Below are positions 6,731 to 10,053 of a stretch of DNA of 10,053 bases, piece by piece. How positions within the stretch are numbered: the stretch's first letter is position 1; every line of letters begins with the position of its first letter. Made by a program: the position numbers and the translations under genes. The stretch spans positions 1-10,053 of the forward strand of contig SYID01000035.1 of NCBI GenBank assembly GCA_005798925.1, in the 5' to 3' direction. The notes below the pieces were generated by a model. It was not told where the DNA came from and searched no databases. It saw only the letters and a program-made list of their open reading frames with translations. This DNA is from Verrucomicrobiota bacterium. GTDB lineage: Bacteria; Verrucomicrobiota; Verrucomicrobiia; Opitutales; UBA953.

Positions 6731-6744
6731 TTAGAGCCCTAAAT
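6729..6744 (-). promoter_or_regulatory. Inverted repeat covering the ribosome-site region before trpE
   Basis: ATTTAG (6744-6739 on the minus strand) and CTAAAT (6734-6729) form a perfect 6-bp inverted repeat around the four-base loop GGCT. The AGGG ribosome site is split between stem and loop, and the first two bases of the ATG at 6728-6730 are in the stem. Folding of the RNA would partly hide the initiation region. The stem is A/U-rich and weak. Confidence 0.4.
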
Positions 6745-6752
6745 CCGCAGTT

Positions 6753-6788
6753 GGGAAATCAATTAAGCGATTTCCCGCAGATTGCGGG
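6753..6788 (-). promoter_or_regulatory. Two overlapping, mutually exclusive stem-loops between methyltransferase gene and trpE
   Basis: In the minus-strand transcript, stem 1 pairs CCCGCA (6788-6783) with TGCGGG (6779-6774) around a three-base loop. Stem 2 pairs GGGAAATC (6776-6769) with GATTTCCC (6760-6753) around an eight-base loop. They share the GGG at 6774-6776, so both cannot be complete together. Neither is followed by a T-run, so this is not a plain terminator. A role in processing, in partial attenuation or as a protein-binding site is possible but unproven. Confidence 0.45.
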
Positions 6789-6800
6789 TCCGGGCGGCGG

Positions 6801-7736
6801 TCAGGGGCGGCCGTTCGCGGTCCAGCGTCCCCAGAGCGACAGCGGAAGCAGGCGGCCGTTGTTCTCCTGCCGCAGGGCGAGTTCGCCGATGTCGATCTTG
6901 CCGGCCAGGCCGCGCGTGACCTCCTCCAGCAGGTTGTGGCAGAGGATCGAGGAGGCGTCGATGGTGTAGACGGTCAGGATCATGAACTGCGCCTGCGGGG
7001 AGAGGAGTTCGCGGCAGGCGCGGAGCAGCGGGGCGAGGTCGCGTTCGACTTTCCAGAACTCGCCGGTCGGACCGCGGCCGAACGCCGGCGGGTCGAGCAT
7101 GATGGCTTCGTATTTGTTGCCGCGCTTGACCTCGCGCTTCACGAAGGTCATCGCGTCCTCGATGATCCAGCGGATGGGCTCCTGCGCCAGCCCTGAGAGC
7201 TCCTGGTTGCGGCGACCCCAGGCGACGGCCGGCTTCGAGGCGTCGACATGCGTCACGTGCCAGCCGGACTGGACGGCGTTGAGCGACGCCGCGCCGGTGT
7301 AGCCGAAAAGGTTGAGCAGGCGGGGGCGAGGTTCGAGTCTCTGGGGGCGTTCGGCCACCCAGCGCCAATGAGGCGACTGCTCGGCGAAGACCCCGAACTG
7401 CTTGGAGTTATCCATGAACCGCAGCTGGAAACGGAGTTTGCCGAGACTGGTCTCCCATTCCTTGGGGCAGTTGCCCTTGAGCTTCCAGCGGCCTTCGCGG
7501 CCGCCTTCCTCATGTTCGGCGACGGCGCGGGCCCATTCGGCGGCCGGCAGGGATCTGCTCCACCATGCCTTGGGCTCGCTGCGGATCATGCGGACGCCGC
7601 CGATCTCCTCCAGCTTGAAGCCGTCGCCGGTATCCAGGAGGCGATGGCCTGCCCAGTCGCTCACTAATACGCTGATGTCCACGGGGGCATCGTGGGGAAG
7701 CGCCGAACGGGAGGGAAGCCCGCTTTTGCTCGCCAA
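6801..7736 (-). CDS. Class I SAM-dependent methyltransferase (PF10672-type, probable rRNA methyltransferase)
   Basis: From the TTG at 7734-7736 the protein has 311 residues. The Rossmann-type core shows motif I LNLFGYTGAASL (141-152), the acidic ribose-binding end of strand 2 in VTHVDASK (Asp165), EDAMTF (193-198), and the catalytic-type motif LDPPAFGRG (214-222). This pattern matches the RlmI/RlmK-like 23S rRNA methyltransferase group, in which DPP replaces NPPY. The N-terminal part (about 30-60) has the family's LLDTGDGFKLEEIGG pattern. It probably uses S-adenosylmethionine to modify an rRNA base; the target site cannot be read from sequence. Start choice is open: the TTG has AGGG eight bases upstream, while the GTG at 7680-7682 would remove 18 residues that do not look like the family but has no ribosome site. 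It is divergent from the GH13 gene, and its stop is 78 bases before trpE. Confidence 0.9.
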   Translation of the reverse strand: MASKSGLPSRSALPHDAPVDISVLVSDWAGHRLLDTGDGFKLEEIGGVRMIRSEPKAWWSRSLPAAEWARAVAEHEEGGREGRWKLKGNCPKEWETSLGKLRFQLRFMDNSKQFGVFAEQSPHWRWVAERPQRLEPRPRLLNLFGYTGAASLNAVQSGWHVTHVDASKPAVAWGRRNQELSGLAQEPIRWIIEDAMTFVKREVKRGNKYEAIMLDPPAFGRGPTGEFWKVERDLAPLLRACRELLSPQAQFMILTVYTIDASSILCHNLLEEVTRGLAGKIDIGELALRQENNGRLLPLSLWGRWTANGRP

Positions 7737-7762
7737 AACTTTTTCCCTGCGTCCTCTTGGCG
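7731..7762. promoter_or_regulatory. Inverted repeat CGCCAA-N20-TTGGCG in the divergent gene spacer
   Basis: CGCCAA (7731-7736) and TTGGCG (7757-7762) form a perfect 6-bp inverted repeat whose right arm ends three bases before the GH13 start codon and whose left arm contains the TTG start of the methyltransferase gene. It could be an operator half-site pair for the divergent genes or an RNA stem in the GH13 leader. The short arms mean chance is possible. I see no convincing -10/-35 promoter pair for either gene in the surrounding bases. Confidence 0.25.
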
Positions 7763-7765
7763 GGG

Positions 7766-10053
7766 ATGACGAGAGAGCTGGCCAGCGCGCGCTGGGAGAC
7801 GGGGGTCTCCGGGCTCATCGTGCTCGCCCGCGACTGGGCCGGCCCGGGCGCGCCGCCGCTGACGCTGAGCCCGCCCGCGCGGTTGCGCTCGCTCGAACCC
7901 GCCGACGTCCGCGCCTGGGCCCTGCGCTCCGGTCATTGGATCGCCGGGGGTCGCGCGCACTTCTTCTTCTGGAAGGCGCTTTGTCCCGAGGCCGCCGAGG
8001 GCGAGGTCAGCGTCAGCGGTCCTTTCAACGACTGGGGCCGGGCGGCTGACATGGACCGCTGGCGGCTGAGCCCGGCGTGCGTCGACGGGGCCGAAGGTTT
8101 CGCGCTCGAGGTCGCGCTCGCCGACGTGCTGGGCGACGCCGAGGAGGCGCCGTTCAAGTTCCGGCGCGACGGCGGGCGCTGGATCGAGCCGCCGCATGAC
8201 GCGGACAACGTCGCCCGCGACGAGCAGGGCCACCGCAACCTGATCCTCACGCGCCTTCGCACGGACCGGCACGTCTTCCGTTTCCACGCGGCCGACGTCG
8301 ATCCCGCCGGGACGCCCGTCCGCGTGGTCTTCGAGCAGCCCGGCCTGCTCGAGCTCGGCGACATCCTGGCGTCCGATCCGCTCGACGTGCTCGAGCCGGC
8401 CGGCGCCGTCGGCGCGATCGTCGAAGCGAAGCAGACCCGCTTCCGCGTGTTCGCGCCGCGCGCGCGTTCGGTCGAAGTCACCTGGCGTCAGCCGGAGGGC
8501 GGTCCGCATCATCTCCTCGCGCTGCGGCCCGAAGGGCAGGGCGCCTGGTCGGCCGCGTACCCGGAGAACCTCACGGGGGCCCATTACTGGCTTGCGGTGG
8601 CCGGCCGGGGCGAATCCGCCCAGGAACGGTTCGGCGATGCTCCGCTGGTCGATCCGTGGGCGCGCGCCGTGCTCGGACCCGGCCAGGCCGCCGGCATCAT
8701 CCTCGGTCCCGACGAGCTGCGGCCGTTCGCCGACGGTTTCACGCCGCCGGCGGTCGAGGACCTCGTGATCCTCGAGGGCCACGTGCGCGACCTGCTCGGC
8801 CTCGCCCGAGGGGCGCCCGCCGCGGGCGGTTACCGCGAGCTCACCCGTTTCGTCCGGACGCGCGGCAACTACCTGCGTTCGCTCGGCGTCAACGCGCTCG
8901 AATTGCTGCCCTGCGCCGAGTTCGAGCACGGCGCCGCCGAGGAATACCACTGGGGTTACATGCCCGTCAGCGCTTTCGGCGTCGCCAATGCCTACGCGTC
9001 GGCCCCCGGCGCCGTCGCGGTCGAGGAATTCCGCGAGCTCGTGCGCGCGTGCCATGAGGCCGGCCTCGCCGTCATCATGGACGTCGTCCTGAATCATTTC
9101 GGTTCGCCCAACGGCCTCGGCGCGATCGACGAGCCATATTACTACCGCGTCGACCCGCAGGGACGGCTCACCAACTGGAGCGGCTGCGGCAACGATGTCC
9201 GCGCCGAGGCGCCGATGTTCAAGCGGCTCGTCCACGCGGCGCTGCGCCACTGGACGGAGACGCTCGGCGTCGACGGCGTCCGGCTCGACCTCGCCGAACT
9301 GCTGGGCACGCCCCTGCTGCGCGAGATCGAGGCTGACTTCCGTTTCCGCGCCCCGCATAAGATCCTCATCGCCGAACCGTGGAGTTTCCGCGGCCACGCC
9401 GCGCGCGACCTCGATCACACCACCTGGACCAGCTGGGACGACGCCTTCCGGGAGTTCCTCCCTTCCTACGTGCGCGGGCACGCCAAGGCCGCGGACCTGC
9501 TGCATCACGTCGCCGCCTGCGCCTTCCGGCCTTCCGCGCGCCTGCGGTACGCCCAGTCGCACGACGACATGGCGTGGCTGGACCGCATCACCGAGCGGGC
9601 GGGCGCCGACGCGCTCGACCCGGCGCCCGCCGACGTCCTCCGGACCCGTCTCATGCACGTGATCCTGCTCTGCTCGGCGGGGGTGCCGATGCTGTGCGCC
9701 GGCCAGGATTTCCTCATGACCAAGCGAGGCGTCAGCAATACCTGGCGCCGCGGCGACCTCAACCGGCTGGACCCCGTCCGGCTCGAGCGTTTCCGCGCCG
9801 AGCATGAGTTCGTCGCCCGCCTGATCGGCTTCCGGCTTTCGGCCGCCGGCGCCGTCCTGCGGCCGAAGCAGGTGGTCTCGCCCGGCTGGATGCAGGTCAC
9901 GCATCAGCATGGCGGCGAGGCGTTCGTCGCGGTCCTGAACGCCGACGGCGCCCTTGGGCCGTCCCGGGTCCTGATGGCCTGCAATCCGCACGATCGCGAG
10001 GTCGTCTTGGCGCTGCCCCGGCCAGGCGAATGGACGCCGGTGGTCGTCTCGCC
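7766..10053 (+). CDS. GH13 alpha-glucan-active enzyme (pullulanase/isoamylase-like), 3' truncated
   Basis: The frame opens at ATG 7766-7768 and stays open to the window end, giving 762 residues with no stop. Residues about 62-162 resemble a glycogen-binding AMPK/CBM48-type beta-sandwich (SVSGPFNDW at 82-90, FKFRRDGGRWIEPP at 130-143). A second CBM48-like module is at about 224-280 (RFRVFAPRARSVEV). The (beta/alpha)8 barrel follows from about 330. All GH13 signature regions are present: MDVVLNH (438-444); GVDGVRLDL with nucleophile Asp508; ILIAEPW with acid/base Glu537; QSHDD with transition-state-stabilising Asp600. SGCGND and AGQDFLMTKRGVSNTW are typical of debranching-type members. A C-terminal beta-sandwich begins near 690 and runs off the edge. 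The enzyme should cleave or transfer alpha-glucosidic bonds in glycogen or starch; alpha-1,6 specificity is inferred. No signal peptide is seen, so it is probably cytoplasmic. HDD instead of the common HDN is a small oddity. Confidence 0.93.
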   Translation, partial: MTRELASARWETGVSGLIVLARDWAGPGAPPLTLSPPARLRSLEPADVRAWALRSGHWIAGGRAHFFFWKALCPEAAEGEVSVSGPFNDWGRAADMDRWRLSPACVDGAEGFALEVALADVLGDAEEAPFKFRRDGGRWIEPPHDADNVARDEQGHRNLILTRLRTDRHVFRFHAADVDPAGTPVRVVFEQPGLLELGDILASDPLDVLEPAGAVGAIVEAKQTRFRVFAPRARSVEVTWRQPEGGPHHLLALRPEGQGAWSAAYPENLTGAHYWLAVAGRGESAQERFGDAPLVDPWARAVLGPGQAAGIILGPDELRPFADGFTPPAVEDLVILEGHVRDLLGLARGAPAAGGYRELTRFVRTRGNYLRSLGVNALELLPCAEFEHGAAEEYHWGYMPVSAFGVANAYASAPGAVAVEEFRELVRACHEAGLAVIMDVVLNHFGSPNGLGAIDEPYYYRVDPQGRLTNWSGCGNDVRAEAPMFKRLVHAALRHWTETLGVDGVRLDLAELLGTPLLREIEADFRFRAPHKILIAEPWSFRGHAARDLDHTTWTSWDDAFREFLPSYVRGHAKAADLLHHVAACAFRPSARLRYAQSHDDMAWLDRITERAGADALDPAPADVLRTRLMHVILLCSAGVPMLCAGQDFLMTKRGVSNTWRRGDLNRLDPVRLERFRAEHEFVARLIGFRLSAAGAVLRPKQVVSPGWMQVTHQHGGEAFVAVLNADGALGPSRVLMACNPHDREVVLALPRPGEWTPVVVS

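Noticed and set aside
6753..6776. The 8-bp stem-loop before trpE considered as an intrinsic terminator
   Set aside because: Neither strand has a T-run after the stem; it is kept only as a structured element of unknown role.
6723..6800. A classical trp leader peptide or T-box before trpE
   Set aside because: No short ORF with consecutive Trp codons and no T-box-like conserved core is present in this 78-base gap; only the Trp codons in the upstream gene's tail remain.
7664..9991. A 775-codon open frame on the minus strand opposite the GH13 gene
   Set aside because: It is antisense to a clear GH13 coding region, has an Arg/Gly/Ala/Glu-rich composition typical of GC-rich shadow frames and shows no domain signature.
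1..10053. CRISPR arrays, tRNA or rRNA genes, insertion sequences, toxin-antitoxin or phage genes
   Set aside because: No regularly spaced repeats, tRNA-like cloverleaf, transposase motif or terminal inverted repeats were seen; the window is densely packed with ordinary chromosomal genes.

Overview
The window is GC-rich, with strong G/C preference at third codon positions in most genes. It looks like a chromosomal segment of a Gram-negative bacterium. The first, partial gene has a signal peptide and ends in an aromatic residue, as outer-membrane beta-barrel proteins do. My best guess is a Verrucomicrobiota/Opitutae-type genome. That rests on the overall style of the proteins, not on a marker gene, and is tentative. 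Apart from short spacers the window is fully coding; the longest non-coding gap is about 108 bases.

Layout. At the left edge (1-490, + strand) is the 3' part of a small secreted or outer-membrane protein, followed by a strong intrinsic terminator (515-539). From 567 to 7736 six genes all lie on the minus strand. In order of transcription they are: a PF10672-type class I SAM-dependent (probably rRNA) methyltransferase; trpE (anthranilate synthase component I); a sigma-70 family factor with a Lys/Pro/Ala-rich N-terminal tail; and a three-gene module made of a circularly permuted ATP-grasp protein, an alpha-E protein and a transglutaminase-like protein. Gaps inside the trpE-sigma pair and inside the three-gene module are 7-15 bases, so each set is probably co-transcribed. 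The larger gaps (78 bases before trpE, 108 bases before the ATP-grasp gene) are where regulation could sit. At the right edge a divergent + strand gene (7766 to the window end, stop not reached) encodes a large GH13 alpha-glucan-active enzyme with two N-terminal beta-sandwich modules.

How the genes work together. The ATP-grasp/alpha-E/transglutaminase trio is a widely conserved but biochemically poorly characterised cassette. It has been proposed from comparative genomics to make and process peptide or amide linkages, and it is the most interesting system here. TrpE begins tryptophan synthesis; its glutaminase partner is not in the window. The sigma factor directly behind trpE looks like a group-2 (RpoS-like in layout) factor rather than a full-length primary sigma. 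The GH13 enzyme points to glycogen or starch metabolism. Non-coding points worth attention are overlapping inverted repeats and a three-codon ORF in front of trpE, a telomere-like G-quadruplex-prone tract inside the sigma gene, and a CAG/CAA repeat that ends the alpha-E gene in a polyglutamine tail.
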